Made by a program: the position numbers and the translations under genes
The notes under the pieces: generated by a model
The model's input: the letters and a program-made list of their open reading frames with translations, nothing else
What the model was told of the DNA's origin: nothing
Databases searched by the model: none
In this document: positions 1-10,767 of the stretch, in pieces
Numbering within the stretch: the stretch's first letter is position 1
Layout of the letters: every line of letters starts with the position of its first letter
Source: Campanula takesimana
Lineage: Eukaryota > Streptophyta > Magnoliopsida > Asterales > Campanulaceae
NCBI GenBank assembly: GCA_026119855.1
Contig: JAOWBW010000025.1
Span: 1,860,001-1,924,000, forward strand
Reading direction: 5' to 3'
DNA length: 64,000 nucleotides

Positions 1-598
1 TGTCATGGTCGATGTCATATATAAATCTCATATTAGTTATGTCATTTGAATCCTTAGACATGAAGTTATTATAGTCTTCCACTTGATGAACATTATGTTT
101 GACATATTCAAACGCTACCTTAACACGGTAGTTATAAAGGGTATGATTGGCATGATTGGATTCACGTAGGGAAGAATAATAAGCCAAATGGATTTGTCCC
201 TCTTCGGAGAGATGTCAAGCTTGGGCCCCTCGAAGGAATGATGTTGGTGAAATGTTTGGCCAAACCCAAATGGATTGATTGGATCAATGTCATTTGGATT
301 ATCAACATATTCGGGATAGAGAAAAGTTTTGAACAAAACAAGTTGACTTGTTGACCATGACTTGTGTTCAAAGACATCGTGGACAAAGGGATTATGACAT
401 GTTCTAAAAGGAATGCGAACTTGTATCTAGTTACACTATTTGGGTAGGTATGACGGTTTGCTAGAACCTAATCATATCTTATGGGTTCATGTTTGAACTC
501 ATTGCCAACTTAGTGTAATCCTAGAGGGTCACACACGAATAGAACGAATCGTAAAGGACTAAATTGGAATTATGGAAGAATGTCAGATTTTGGCTCTG

Positions 599-781
599 GC
601 ACGGTCGTGCGCCTTAAAATGGCACGGCCGTGCCATAAATCCAAACCAAGGCAAAACCTGTCGGCATGTTTGGCACGACCGTGCCAAGAAGACAAGCACG
701 ACCGTGCCGAAAATTGTCGATATGGGGAATCAAGCGGACCTGATGGCACGACCGTGCCAGATTATAGGGCACGACCGTGCC
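599..781. repeat. six copies of a GC-rich 14-bp palindrome (GGCACGACCGTGCC)
   Basis: Copies start near 599, 621, 672, 696, 745 and 768. The copy at 621 (GGCACGGCCGTGCC) is a perfect palindrome; the others carry an A/C mismatch at the centre or lose an edge base. Spacing is irregular, with ordinary AT-rich LTR sequence between, so this is not a simple tandem repeat. The cluster lies about 90-270 bp upstream of a TATA box. Confidence 0.85.
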
Positions 782-866
782 AGTCAAGTCGGCCAGAATT
801 CTTTGTTGCCTAATTTGGTGACGGGATTTAGGTTTCCTAAGTCCTTAAGGGTTAAGGATTAGGACC

Positions 867-875
867 TATAAAAGG
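867..875 (+). promoter_or_regulatory. TATA box of Copia-type LTR copy 1
   Basis: TATAAAAGG lies downstream of the palindrome cluster and is followed by a likely transcribed leader. This is the strongest core-promoter match in the LTR and suggests that the U3/R boundary lies about 30 bp further on. Confidence 0.6.
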
Positions 876-1310
876 ATCCTTTCAGCGGCCATTAGACAGA
901 TGATTATGAGTGCCTCCATAAGGTTTTGAGAGGTTATTTTCTTGTTCTAAGATCCCAAAAGTGAAGAACAAGAATATTCATAATTCCATATAGTTCTTAC
1001 AATTGTGAAAGCGTGTTTCATAATTTGGTCTAGCAACCAAGATCAAGTGTTCTTGATATTCGTTCGTGGTGTGGATACCGCTAGAGGGTGAAACTTATCA
1101 TCTTCAAAGTTCGTGATTCTTGCTTTGTTCATGATCAAGATTTCAAGCCTCCATCGAATTCAAGGTTGCAAAATCAAAGGCATCAAGGGTTAGTATTCTA
1201 GTATTCATTATGTTGTATTTGACTTAATCATATGAATGGATCTATGGGCTTTAGGTTTCATAAATTTTAAATGCTTAATTCCGCTGCGCATGTTACTACG
1301 AAACCCAACA

Positions 1311-1461
1311 ACATCAAGGGCATTCTCTCATTAACATCTAAAGAATGGACATTCTCCATCAAAGCATCCTCCGCGGACATCAAGAATCCATCTCCACTCA
1401 AGCGGCAATGGTAAGTGAAGGTATGAATACATCCAATGCTTTCCTCAAAATCACACCGCAC
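1311..1461 (-). pseudogene. fragment of the conserved antisense reading frame of the Tat-like family
   Basis: Read antisense to the element, this encodes the same peptide block as T-B (19865-20040) and T-C (54150-54310), including the stretch GDGFLMSAEDALMENVHSLD. It is cut at 1310 by the Copia LTR insertion. Function unknown. Tat-lineage elements are known to carry extra frames, often antisense, between pol and the 3' LTR; this position fits that. The conservation could also be plain DNA conservation. Confidence 0.4.
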
Positions 1462-1754
1462 ACAAGATCACTTTCTACATTCTTACTTCTCTCTCATTAC
1501 AAAGGTGCTTTCAAGATCACATCACACCACGGGCACAATTTCTCTCAATCATCATATTTCATGCATGTCCCTACACAAGCACATATACCTGCAAAGCACA
1601 TAACAGGTACCACCGCAAAGCCAAACAGCATCCGCTACTCAAGGCACTTCATCCCCAACGGAAAGTGATTCACAGTCAACTATGCCTGCATCCCCATAAA
1701 ATCAAGCAACCACACGTCATCAGCAACCAAGCAGTCCCCAGCAGATTTCAATCA

Positions 1755-2312
1755 TCAACTCGCTCGCAAACGGGAGCGTGTATCAAACCGCTCGTAAATG
1801 GGGGCGTTTTCTACCAACTTGCTCGCAAACGGGGGCATGTTATCTCTGACAGCTCACAAACGGGAGTTCGTCATCAACTCACTCGCAAACGGGAGCGTGT
1901 ATCAAACCGCTCGCAAACGGGGGTGTTTTCTGCCAACTTACTCGCAAACGGGGGCATGTTATCTCTGACAGCTCACAAACGGGAGTTCGTCATCAACCGC
2001 TCGCAAACGGGAGCGTTTTCTATCAACTTGCTCGCAAACGGGGGCATGTTATCTCAGACAGCTCGCAAACGGGAGTTCGTCATCAACCGCTCGCAAATGG
2101 GAGCGTTTTCTATCAACTTGCTTGCAAACGGGGGCATGTTATCTCAGACAGCTCGCAAACGGGAGTTCGTCATCAACCGCTCGCAAACGGGGGCGTTTTC
2201 TACCAACTTGCTCGCAAACGGGGGTATGTTATCTCAGACAGCTCGCAAACGGGAGTTCGTCATCCGCTCGCAAATGGGAGCGTGCATCAAACCACTCGCA
2301 AACGGGAGTGTG
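1755..2312. repeat. 90-bp tandem array, about six units, with 30-bp subunits
   Basis: Each 90-bp unit holds three variants of a block around CTCGCAAACGGG, followed by different tails (GGGAGTTCGTCATC, GAGCGTTTTC, GGGGCATGTTATC). Units are nearly identical between about 1850 and 2260 and decay at both ends. Because 90 is a multiple of three and no stop occurs, a long plus-strand frame (1665-2381) runs through, but it has no sign of being a gene. The array sits between the antisense frame and the 3' LTR of T-A1. Confidence 0.9.
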
Positions 2313-2384
2313 TTATTAAGTCGCTCATACAGGGAGCGCACCCCTATCTATCGCAATTTCAAAATTCCCCTCTTTCTTTAAATT

Positions 2385-2562
2385 GCGGCCGTGGTGGGCC
2401 GCCTCAAGCCACCACACCTTTCTAAATTTTTGTGGCCGTGGTGGGCCGCCTCAAGCCACCACACCTTTTTAAAATTTTGTGGCCGTGGTGGGCCGCCTCA
2501 AGCCACCACACTTTTCTAAATTTTTGTGGCCGTGGTGGGCCGCCTCAAGCCACCATACCCTT
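2385..2562. repeat. 47-bp tandem array, four units
   Basis: Units begin at about 2385, 2432, 2479 and 2526 and read GGCCGTGGTGGGCCGCCTCA followed by AGCCACCACACC and an AT tail. Each contains an internal inverted repeat (GTGGTGGGC against GCCACCAC). The array is specific to T-A1: neither T-B nor T-C has it. Confidence 0.9.
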
Positions 2563-2729
2563 TCCATCCGCGAAAGCCGCTCACACAGGGAGCGCCCTCC
2601 TATCCTTTGCAATTTCAAATTACTGCTTTCATCGAGTCTTTGCTTTCTTTTTCTTTGTCGATGTCCTCGGCGGGTGTTTTTACTTTCTTCGACGCGTTTT
2701 GCTTTGCAATCCACGTCGCCGAGGGGCTC

Positions 2730-3991
2730 TGTAGACACCCCGCCTTGGACCTCTCACCCCGATTGCATACAAAGAATTTTTATTTAACTTATTTTTGTTG
2801 ATTTCTGTTACTTCGGTTAAGTTCCTGACTGATTCCGTTAGTTTTGGACTAAACTGCATAACAGAGTTAACTTTAGAGTCATTTCTATCATTCTGTCGCT
2901 TTTGGACTCGCACGCCTCCGGCACTTCTTGTGGGCCGCGCGCGCCTCCCGTTTCAAAGGCGGGACTCGCGCGCTTCCTATTATGGCAGTTACGGATTGCA
3001 GCAGTTTCCCTCCTTTTTCTTGATCACAAACAACCCTTTTTACATCCACATTCATCCCCCCTTTTCTCATTAACTCCCAATCCCAAATTCTAAGCCTTTT
3101 CCCAAAAACTAATATTTCTTTCATTTATTATTTGATTTCTTTTATTTCTTTTATTTTTCTTTTATTCATTTATCTTATTTGTGATTGGCCCATTCCATTT
3201 CACATGGATGACCAATTTCCCTCCATCATTTCCCTCTCTTTTTACCTATAAAAACCATCATCTTCTACCTTAGAAAGGGACTACAACCTTGATTCACCAA
3301 CTACACTATACACAAATTCTCCCAACAAGAGTTCTTAGTAACAAGACTCTACACAAATTGTTCTACAACAATTTCATTACAACAACAACACTTTCAAGTC
3401 AAGGTTCCAAGTCCTCTTTCTCAAGGTACAACTCCATTTTATTCCTTTGTTTTCTTGTTCTTGATGTATGCAATCCCCATTAATGGGACATGACCAACAT
3501 GACTACTTCACATATTGAAGTTAGTAAAGGTTATCTCCCTACATTTTAATCATAACTTTAATTCACCATGTTAATTTCTCTTCATCTCTTAATGTAATTC
3601 TTTAACATTACTTGTTACATGTAATCTTTATCATTAAATAAATAAAACAATTCTATTTTATTTCCCCTTTATTTCCCCTTTTCTTCTCATCACAATTGTT
3701 AGCACATTTCTATTTAATTAATTGAAGGACATGTAAATATTAGAACACCAATAGTAGCAAGACCCGCGTAAGCGGGGCGGAGTGGGTGTTTAAGTACTTC
3801 CCACTCCGTCACCTAACCCCCGAACCCTTCTCTCCCGAATCTCTGGTTTTGTACATAAATTAGGCTATTTCTAGGTTTTTCTTATGTTCCTTTAAAAACA
3901 TAGGTGGCGACTCTAAACAATCTAAAACAAGTTAGACATCCTAGGATAATTCACCGCTCTAGCCAAGCTGTGGTTTCCCGGGGTATCTACA
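2730..3991 (+). mobile_element. 3' LTR of T-A1
   Basis: Starts TGTAGACACCCCGCC and ends GGGGTATCTACA, about 1262 bp. It matches the LTRs of T-B and T-C in inverse orientation. A GC-rich cluster with GCGCGCGC and CCCG/CGGG stems lies at about 2908-2970, and a TATA box (TATAAAAA) at 3247-3254. The stretch after the TATA box is rich in ACAA and ACTACA and is probably the start of the transcript. Confidence 0.9.
3247..3254 (+). promoter_or_regulatory. TATA box in T-A1 LTR
   Basis: TATAAAAA with a conserved context (CTATAAAAACCATCATCT). The same sequence occurs in the T-B LTR (about 18168-18180) and both T-C LTRs (about 52796-52804 and 60166-60173), all on the minus strand there. Confidence 0.6.
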
Positions 3992-6299
3992 CTAACCCCA
4001 AGAGATTTGTCGATTATGGGGCTTGAAAACACTTTTGATGCCGAGGTAAGGGGTCGCTGATTGTGAAGCCCCTAGATCGCCTTTGATGCCAAATTTGGAG
4101 TGACTTGCATAGCCCCAAGATAAATCAGCTCTTTGGTCCACTCAATGAATCGTCTTTTTTTGTTGACGTGAGCAAGCTCCAAGCTTCGAGAGATTGCTAA
4201 GCCCCAAATGTCATGGACTTGTTGCTTGCGGGCTTGGAGATGGTGAAATGTGAAGACCTTTCATTGTAAAGTTCCCAAATTATCTTGTGATCGGCTCGGC
4301 ATTGAGCCCGGATGTACCGTCGGGTAGAATTCTTGATAGAGATCCCCTTCTTGCTCTTAATGGGGAGATGAATGGCCTCATTATGGTTGATACCCAAATG
4401 GCGGAGGGCTTATGTCAAAAGATACAGTAATGTCTTGCGGTGCCGTCGAGGTCGCGGATGATAAGGTCTTGGTGTGATAAAGTCCCAAATGAGTATGCTT
4501 GCTTGACTCTTCTTGAGTTGAACTAATGACGGATCTTCGGATGCAACTAGTGCTGTGGCCCAACTTTATCTGAGCTGCACCTTGTGCTTTTGATCTTGGA
4601 GAAGGGGGTGCTGAATTGCAGAAACATTGGGATTGGCCGTGGCATTTCCCGCTATAACCCTGTTTTGATTAGAGTTTAGCATATTGAATCTTTTTCCTTT
4701 TCTCTAAGACTTCCTTCAAAATCTCGCTGTGAGTTCTAACAAAAATCATCAACTTCATTCATAACATCGGAGTCTTCATTTAAAACCAAGAGGCCTTTGA
4801 CTTGAAGTGTTGAGAGACCCTTGGATCTTGATTGTTCTCATGGAGCCATAAGACTACTCCACATTGCACTTGCTCGAGTATTGTTGCCCAAAAGACTGTC
4901 GGTCGCAAAGCCCTAATACTGCCCTTTCCTTAAATTACTGTAATGCCGTAGCCCAAAAGATTGTAGATTGCGAAGCCCGTTGAGACCTTCGGTGCCGAAT
5001 TGAGGAAGCTTCCAATGTTGCACATGACTTGGCTGGGGATACTGCTGGGGAGTTAATTTCTCTTTGCCGATGGAGCCTTTAAGACTTGACTGTAGCCCCT
5101 AGAGTGCCATCATTGATTGCGAGAAAGGTCCACCCTTGATTGGGGAAACGAGCACGGGCACACATGACAAGAGGGCTTTTTGACATCCCTTTTGAGGGAC
5201 TTTGAGGATAGTCTCACACATCTTTCTTGAGCATAGCCCCTAGGACGTATTGATTGCCAAATGAAGCAAAAGAATCCCTTGTTCTTGAGTCACATAGCCC
5301 CTAGGGCGTCACCATTTGTTGAGCAAAGCAAGAGTGACTCGTCCTCGTGTGAGGGAATAAACATGAGAGGATATGTCAAGAGCTACTCCATTTCTCGGGA
5401 GCCTTTCGGCGTACTTTAGAAGCACATACTTGAAGAAGCCTTGAAAACTGAGACACATGTTATTGCTATTTGCTGCCCAAGCCAATTGACTAGCTAGGGA
5501 TTATTTGTGCAACCTCGTGCCCTTTTATGATGGGCTTGTTCTCGGATGGATCTTGGTTACCACGGGCCTTCCTTTTATGAACCCAAAAATGCACACTGCT
5601 GGAGAATGATGCCGATAACCCAAGACAACCTTTGATGGTGCTATATCTTGTCGAGCCTTTTGCAATCCCAAAGTTGACTCGGTGGGGAATTGACTTGCTG
5701 AGGAGATTCAATGTAGAACTTGTCTTCTTTAGAGGCCGGGGATCTCCATTTCTCTTTCCCTTCTCTCTCTCACTCTCTCATTTTTATATGACGCACCCTG
5801 TTTTTTGCCTAGACCGCCCTTTCGGGTTTTCAATCTAGCGGGCATCTCTTTTGCGTCTTCATCATTTTTTTTTGACTCAATTGATGAGGAAGTGTGCATT
5901 GACTCTAGCTGAGGAGATAAGACATGTGATTTTGCGGTGAAGACCTTTTGTCACTAAAGATGAGTGACATTGACTCGACTAGGGAAGTGTCCCTAGTATT
6001 TACTTTGTATATATTTGTTGAATGACTCACGAAGGCAAGTAAGTCATTAAGAGAGAAGAGAAGGAAAGCCCCAATTTGATTGCAAGAAATTGGGAGTATG
6101 CAGAAAGAATAGAAGCCCTAGACTCGACAAGGAACGCGAAATGATTCCAAATCTAAGAAAGTTGTTCAATCTTTTTGGTGATTAATTCATTGGCAAATGA
6201 ATCGTACAAAGATGTCTTGACAAGTTCGAGATGAAGGCCGATCACCATAACGCGCTAGGGCTAAACATTTCTTCTTTCTTGCATGAGACCGGACCCGAA

Positions 6300-6345
6300 G
6301 GTTGCCTACGTTCCTCCAGTGTAGAGGCTCAGGTCACCGTAGTTC
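6300..6345 (-). other. hairpin-forming motif, downstream copy (T-A2)
   Basis: In element sense the motif begins GAACTACGGTGACC and ends GGAACGTAGGCAACC, so CTACG can pair with CGTAG. The same block is at 56974-57019 in T-C, and a variant form is upstream of the antisense frame in T-B (20043-20090) and T-C (54313-54360). The element thus carries two diverged copies about 2.7 kb apart. Function unknown. Confidence 0.6.
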
Positions 6346-6931
6346 TTGTGGATTCTCCATTCTTCGTGATGGAATTGTTGCTTCGTAGCTTCGTCCTTTG
6401 TTGGTGGATGATGATGTTGATCTTCTTTGATTGAGTGGGATTATTTTTTTTTTTGTGCTCTAACTTTTTCCTAGGTTGATTTGATGATTTCAACCTAGCG
6501 ATCTTTTTTTTTTTTTTTTTTTGATCCCCCTTTGAAAACTTTGCTTGATGATTGTTGCTCCACCTTTCTTTGTCTTGATTTCGTCGTTGTTGATGTCTTC
6601 GTTGTTGATGCCGTCGTTGATGTTTAGCCCCTAGGCATTCAAGCGATGGCCTTCATTCCAAAACTTGTTTAGACATTTTTTCATCATTTTGCCAAGAATT
6701 AATTTGAACAACTTGGAAGAGTGTATGAGGACAAGAACGACTTTTATTTAATGATTGAATCCAAATTTAACATTGGACGAGAGAAAACATTAATGCACAC
6801 ATTAGAGGACTTTTGACTCTTTTTTTTTTAATCCTATTTCTAGGTAGAGAAAGAGAAACGGAGATTGTTGTTGTAGTCCCCATTGTCGTTGTAGCCTTCC
6901 TTGCGGCATGATCTCTTGTTGAAGGCCCATT

Positions 6932-7624
6932 TCAAAACCAAGCTTTTTCCTTGATGGGTTCTTGCATGTTGCCATTCTCTAGCGGTTGCTTTTCACCCGC
7001 AGTAAATTCGCCGTTGTCGATCAAATCTTGGATGATGTTTCGGAGAAGGAAGCACCTTTCGGTAGTATGGCCACTATGCTTGTGGTAGCCGCACCATTCA
7101 CTATGTGCATGATTCTTCAGTATCGCCTTCGGCTTGTACCCTTCCAAAGGTTTGACCTTCCCACTTGCCACCAAAGTTTCAAATGCCTCGGCTTGGGTTA
7201 CTCCTAGGAGAGGAGTGAAAACTCGGTTGTTGGTGGTACCTTTGTAGCTTTTGAGGGTCAGGCCACTTGAGCATGCTTTACCATTGAACTTTGCTTTGCC
7301 GTCGGTGAGCTCTTGCAAACGGGCTTTGAGTTCGGAAACCTCTTCCTCATGAATTCTTCTTTCATAATCAAGACGGGCTTTGAGTTCGGAAACCTTTTCT
7401 TTGTGAATTCTTCTTTCATAATCAAGACGGGCTTTGAGTTCGGAAACCTTTTCTTTGTGAATCCTCTTGTAGATATCGAAACGGGCTTGCCACAAATTGT
7501 CTTTACGGCGGGCATCCTCAACAATCCTATCCATTTGTTCCCCCATTGATTTCATTATGTTGAGTAACCCTTCGTTGGACACGAAATCATTTCCACCGTT
7601 GTTGTTGTTGTCGTTGGAAGCCAT
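6932..7624 (-). CDS. gag: Gag-like protein of Tat-like element T-A2
   Basis: The frame encodes 230 residues from the ATG at 7624 (MASN...). An open frame continues upstream to 7723 without a better ATG near a promoter; MASN is shared with T-C. It has an Asn/Gly-rich start, then a charged coiled-coil (residues about 45-105) built from three 18-residue repeats (IHKEKVSELKARLDYERR), a FTPL...VTQAEAFE segment, and a C-terminal knuckle CGYHKHSGHTTERC (C-x2-H-x4-H-x4-C) followed by LLRNIIQDLIDNG. This knuckle and tail are typical of Gag in the Tat/Ogre group. No protease or RT follows in any frame. It probably makes a capsid-type nucleic-acid-binding protein; a truncated Gag domain is also possible. 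Confidence 0.75.
   Translation of the reverse strand: MASNDNNNNGGNDFVSNEGLLNIMKSMGEQMDRIVEDARRKDNLWQARFDIYKRIHKEKVSELKARLDYERRIHKEKVSELKARLDYERRIHEEEVSELKARLQELTDGKAKFNGKACSSGLTLKSYKGTTNNRVFTPLLGVTQAEAFETLVASGKVKPLEGYKPKAILKNHAHSEWCGYHKHSGHTTERCFLLRNIIQDLIDNGEFTAGEKQPLENGNMQEPIKEKAWF
7321..7482 (-). repeat. 54-bp tandem repeat inside gag, three units
   Basis: Units start at 7321, 7375 and 7429 with GGGCTTTGAGTTCGGAAACC. Each codes for 18 residues of the coiled-coil. T-C has fewer full units (57956-58063, about two, the second diverged). The frame is kept because 54 is divisible by three. Confidence 0.9.
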
Positions 7625-9038
7625 TGGACCTATTGGAAGAACACGGTTGATCTTAGGTTGGCCCCACAAATACCTTTTGAGTAATATGATTAAACCCATA
7701 AACAAGGAAAAAGACTCAACCACATAGAGAAAAATGACTATTTTTTTTTTTATTTACAAAGTCGGAAGGACATAGTCCTTTTTGGGGTTTCTAGAAAAAA
7801 TAGTGGAATCGTCACACTAGTATATAGACCTTCTCGCGGTCCCATATACTCATCAGATTCCACCACGCTTGTGAGACCTACATGTGTCGGGATTAAACTA
7901 AATTAATGTAGTAAATCATACATGCGGGGACGGATTTTTATTTTCATCCAAAAATAACCACTTTTGAGGACGGAGTTTTATTTTGTCCATTGCAACAAGT
8001 TGGCATGTATGATTTGAAGACATTAGTTTAGGGAAATCTCGGCACATGAAAAACTGACTTGGTCACGGAGTGTTAGACCCTAGACTAGAATTGTGTGGCT
8101 TGTGCTCGGCTAAAGAGAGGCTTAAAGGTCACCCCCGGCATGTAGTCTTGAACTACGCCACGGGCTGAGGTTGACCGCTTCGAAAGAGTCAAGGTCGGGT
8201 GGAGCTTGAAACTTTCTAAGACGGGCCTCGACGGGTTTGGGGTTGAACATTGTGCGACTCGATAGTGAGCAATTGATAAGAATATGTGCATGTAGTGTGA
8301 GGTCTAACATGTGACAAAACATTTTTTTTTCTTTTCAAAAGAAATAAAAAAAACAAATAAGCACATAATTACAACTTTCGAATCACCCGTGTGACCGATA
8401 AAACAAACAGAAAATAAAAGAAGTTTTGTGCAGGCCCGGTGCCCACACATTGTCATTCTGCTCTGTTCTGTTTTCTATGCACTGTTCTGTTCTAGGAATG
8501 CGCCCAGAAGCGCGCGCATTGGGTGACCTATGCGGAAGGCGCGTGTCACGACCCGAAATCTAGGCTCTATTTTATTAGTAATTAAATGATTATTATTTAA
8601 TTATTTGCTTATTTATTTATTTAAATTATTATTTATTTAAATAATTATGTGTGCAATTTATGTGTTATAATAATTATGCCTAGCATTTTATTCGAGTTAG
8701 TTGGGCTAGTGTAGAAGTGTTGAGTCTTAATTGTTAGTAGGGAGAGTAAGCATTTGCGTTAGTTGAAGGGGAGGGGCCTAGATGTAACTTTTTGAATAAT
8801 TTCCCCCCTACTTCCCTCACCTCCCTACTCTCCTCCCTTACTCATCTTCCTCCTCCCAGCAACTCCCTCTCTCTCTCCTCCCTTTTGGTAAGTTTCTCAT
8901 TCTCGACCTTCTCTCTTCATTTCCTTCATCTTCTTCTAGTTATTTCTCATTTCTTAAAACGTGAAATGTGTTTAGATCGTTGTTAGGATCGCGTAGAATC
9001 AAAAAGAATTGAATTCCGTCAACTTTGAGATTTATCAA

Positions 9039-10298
9039 GTAAGTTACTTTTCCCCCCCATATTGATGCTAAAATGTTCATATCATGTTTAGATAATGCTT
9101 GATGTGTTATATTTGAAGTTTGGTTGGGTTTTGAATTTGTTTGGAATTTATTTGAGTTTTTGGTTAAAAATGGTGAAATCTTGAATGTGGGATTTTGGTC
9201 TTGATTTTGGTTGATAAAGGGTGTTGTTAAGGTCCCCTTTTTGGCTAAATGTTGTTTGGGTACCTTAGAAATCTTGTTGGGAGTGTTGATTTTGGGTGTT
9301 ATGGATTTGGTATGAAAATGGTAAGGCAATTTGAAGAACCCAGCTCTGTTTTTCCTCCCAGCCCGCAGACCAGGCGCCCGCCCGCCTTGACCCGAGCGCC
9401 CGCCTGCACCCCCTTTTCCAGCGACCCAAACCTTCTGGCCTAACAAGCGCCCGCCTGCCTATGCCCAGGCGCCCTCCCGCCCGCCTGTTTGGGTTTTTAC
9501 CCTTTTGCTTGGTTTAAGACTTAAACCTTAACTAGTTTAGGTTTATCCCTTCTAATTAACTTAAGATAACACCGTGGAACACTTTATTGATTGGATTTGA
9601 TTCTTTTGTGAATAAATATGATATGGAATTTGATTAAGTATCATTTTGGGAATGTGGTTCATCTTTGATGTGCGGTTTGTATTGGTTTACCTTTGTGGTG
9701 ATTTAATTGGATTGGTTCCCTACTTTGGAACCTTCAGTTGTTTATCTATTATTACTACTTAGCATTTATTTGGAAGCCCAGCTGGCATATTTATTGCATC
9801 GGGCGATGGGAAAGATTATAATGGCAAAACCAAGTCCATTATAATGTTGACCATTGTTTTGCCCCCTTCTATACCCCTTTTCCAGATTGGCCTTGGAAAG
9901 GATAAGTTAGCTTCCTTTGTGAATGTATATAGCTACCGGGCATGACTTTGTGTCATGGCTCTTGTCCCTTGTGACACTTTTATGGTTATTGGTTTCGGTA
10001 CCGGGGTTTTCTCTTCAGCTCTCATGCTATTATGAAGATGTTGATTGGTTGATTATTGAAGCTGCGCAACGATCCTTTATTTGGATGTAACGGTTTGGAA
10101 AACCTTGGCTATATCCTTTGTTATGTGTTTATTTCTGCTGCTATCTGTTATGTGATAAATGCTATGTGCTATGTGATATTTATTATTGCTTATCGCTTCG
10201 TGCATCATAGCATGTCATGTAGTTGCATTAGTAACTTATTGAGATTTATCTCACCCCCTTTCTTTTTATCTTTGTTTTTCCTTAACCCCCCCCCCCAG
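9039..10298 (+). other. putative intron within the G1 LTR
   Basis: A donor-like CAA/GTAAGT at 9039 follows a block conserved in all Tekay-like LTRs of this window. An acceptor-like pyrimidine tract, CTTAACCCCCC...CAG/G, ends at 10298. Both ends are conserved in G2 and the solo LTR at matching places, while the sequence between varies in length (1260 bp here). Splicing is inferred only from these ends. The C-run could instead be an unrelated conserved tract. Confidence 0.4.
9358..9485. repeat. GC-rich cluster of GCGCCCGCC-type motifs in G1 LTR
   Basis: Five or more copies of AGGCGCCCGCC/GAGCGCCCGCC-like sequence in an AT-rich LTR, about 815-940 bp from its 5' end. Its place corresponds to GGGCGGTCGCCC clusters in other Tekay-like LTRs of the window, although the motif differs. 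Confidence 0.8.
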
Positions 10299-10648
10299 GT
10301 GCTAAGAATTAGTCTCGCTGATCACGAGAAAGAGGACGTCGAGTGTGGATACATTCTTTTGGGGAAAGTTGTATAGGTTGGTTTACATTATATAAATGTG
10401 TAACCTTTTGGGATAGTTGGACCAAACAATGACGTCATTAAGAATTGTATATTTGTATTTTGTTGGGCATAAACTTGTGGAAGTTTATGATAGTTGTAAT
10501 TGGTTTTTATCAAACTTGGTTTTGTAAAACTTTGGATCATCACCTTTTGGTATCAAATGGAATTTGTAACTTCGGTATTTCATAATTTTGGTTTTAAGTC
10601 GACGTCCAGATCGCGGTCTCGGGCCCGCGGGGTCCGGGGTCGCGACAG

Positions 10649-10666
10649 TTGGTATCAGAGCTATGG
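10649..10666 (+). other. primer-binding site of G1 (initiator tRNA-Met type)
   Basis: TTGGTATCAGAGCTATGG starts one base after the LTR end. TGGTATCAGAGC is the standard plant retrotransposon complement to the 3' end of initiator tRNA-Met, where minus-strand DNA synthesis starts. Confidence 0.9.
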
Positions 10667-10767
10667 CATTAGCTCTAAGTATAAGTCTAGGTAGATTAGT
10701 ATGACCTAGGTGGGTAGTAGTGTGCGGAGTGATTAACGGTTGATGTTTTATATAGGTACTTGTTACA

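Larger units (their letters stand above)
1..1310 (+). mobile_element. Copia-type LTR, copy 1 (left part outside window)
   Basis: This stretch is the reverse complement of 14571-15840, apart from scattered differences, so it is a dispersed repeat. It ends CCCAACA at 1310; the GC-rich stretch ending in CGCTGCGCATG just before is of a kind seen at the 3' end of plant Copia LTRs. The DNA that follows (ACATCAAGGG) continues the Tat-like element uninterrupted in the copy at 54236-54265, with ACATC as the likely target duplication. Whether this is a solo LTR or the 3' LTR of a full element cannot be told, because the window starts inside it. No coding region is supported. Confidence 0.8.
1311..3991 (+). 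mobile_element. Tat-like element T-A1, 3' part (plus strand)
   Basis: The order on the plus strand is: end of the internal region, two tandem arrays, polypurine GAGGGG, then a full LTR (2730-3991). It is the inverted counterpart of 53335-54265 plus the LTR of T-C. The 5' part, with any gag, lies left of the window beyond the Copia LTR. The bases after the LTR (CTAAC) continue a second copy of the same family in the opposite orientation, so T-A1 inserted into T-A2; T-B at 20391-20410 shows the unoccupied site. Confidence 0.8.
3992..8543 (-). mobile_element. Tat-like element T-A2, internal region (minus strand)
   Basis: The region is colinear with 54664-59130 of T-C, with gag at 6932-7624, so the element reads on the minus strand. 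Its left end was displaced by insertion of T-A1 (junction 3991/3992) and its right end by G1 at 8544, inside the GC-rich leader GAAGGCGCG. Apart from gag, 3992-6930 and 7725-8543 hold no supportable coding region; instead they have non-coding sequence with recurrent AGCCCC(T/A)A blocks (4067, 4108, 4198, 5093, 5232, 5289, 6066, 6622). Its own LTRs are not in view. Confidence 0.8.
8544..10647 (+). mobile_element. 5' LTR of G1
   Basis: It starts TGTCACGACCCGAAATC and ends GGGGTCGCGACA, 2104 bp, with inverted tips TGTC..GACC / GGTCGCGACA. It has the architecture of the G2 LTRs: an AT-rich TTTATTTA start, a pyrimidine-rich CTCCCT stretch (8810-8885), a conserved block ending in GTAAGTTACTTTTCC, a GC cluster, an ACCGGGG block (about 9996), a C-run ending CCCAGG and the terminal TCGACGTCC...CCCGCGGGG. 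Confidence 0.9.

Noticed and set aside
572..862. 96-codon frame over the palindrome cluster
   Set aside because: Frame follows the GC motif copies (repeated ARPCQ/HDRA) and overlaps the promoter region of the LTR.
1665..2381. 238-codon plus-strand frame with repeated peptide
   Set aside because: It is the translation of the 90-bp array; no domain, no conservation in T-B or T-C, and open only because the unit lacks stops and is divisible by three.
1755..2562. regularly repeated blocks that could suggest a CRISPR array
   Set aside because: Repeats adjoin without unique spacers, periods differ between element copies, and the whole context is plant retrotransposon.
8940..9446. 168-codon minus-strand frame
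   Set aside because: Antisense within the G1 LTR, with composition following the GC cluster; no conservation in G2 LTRs.
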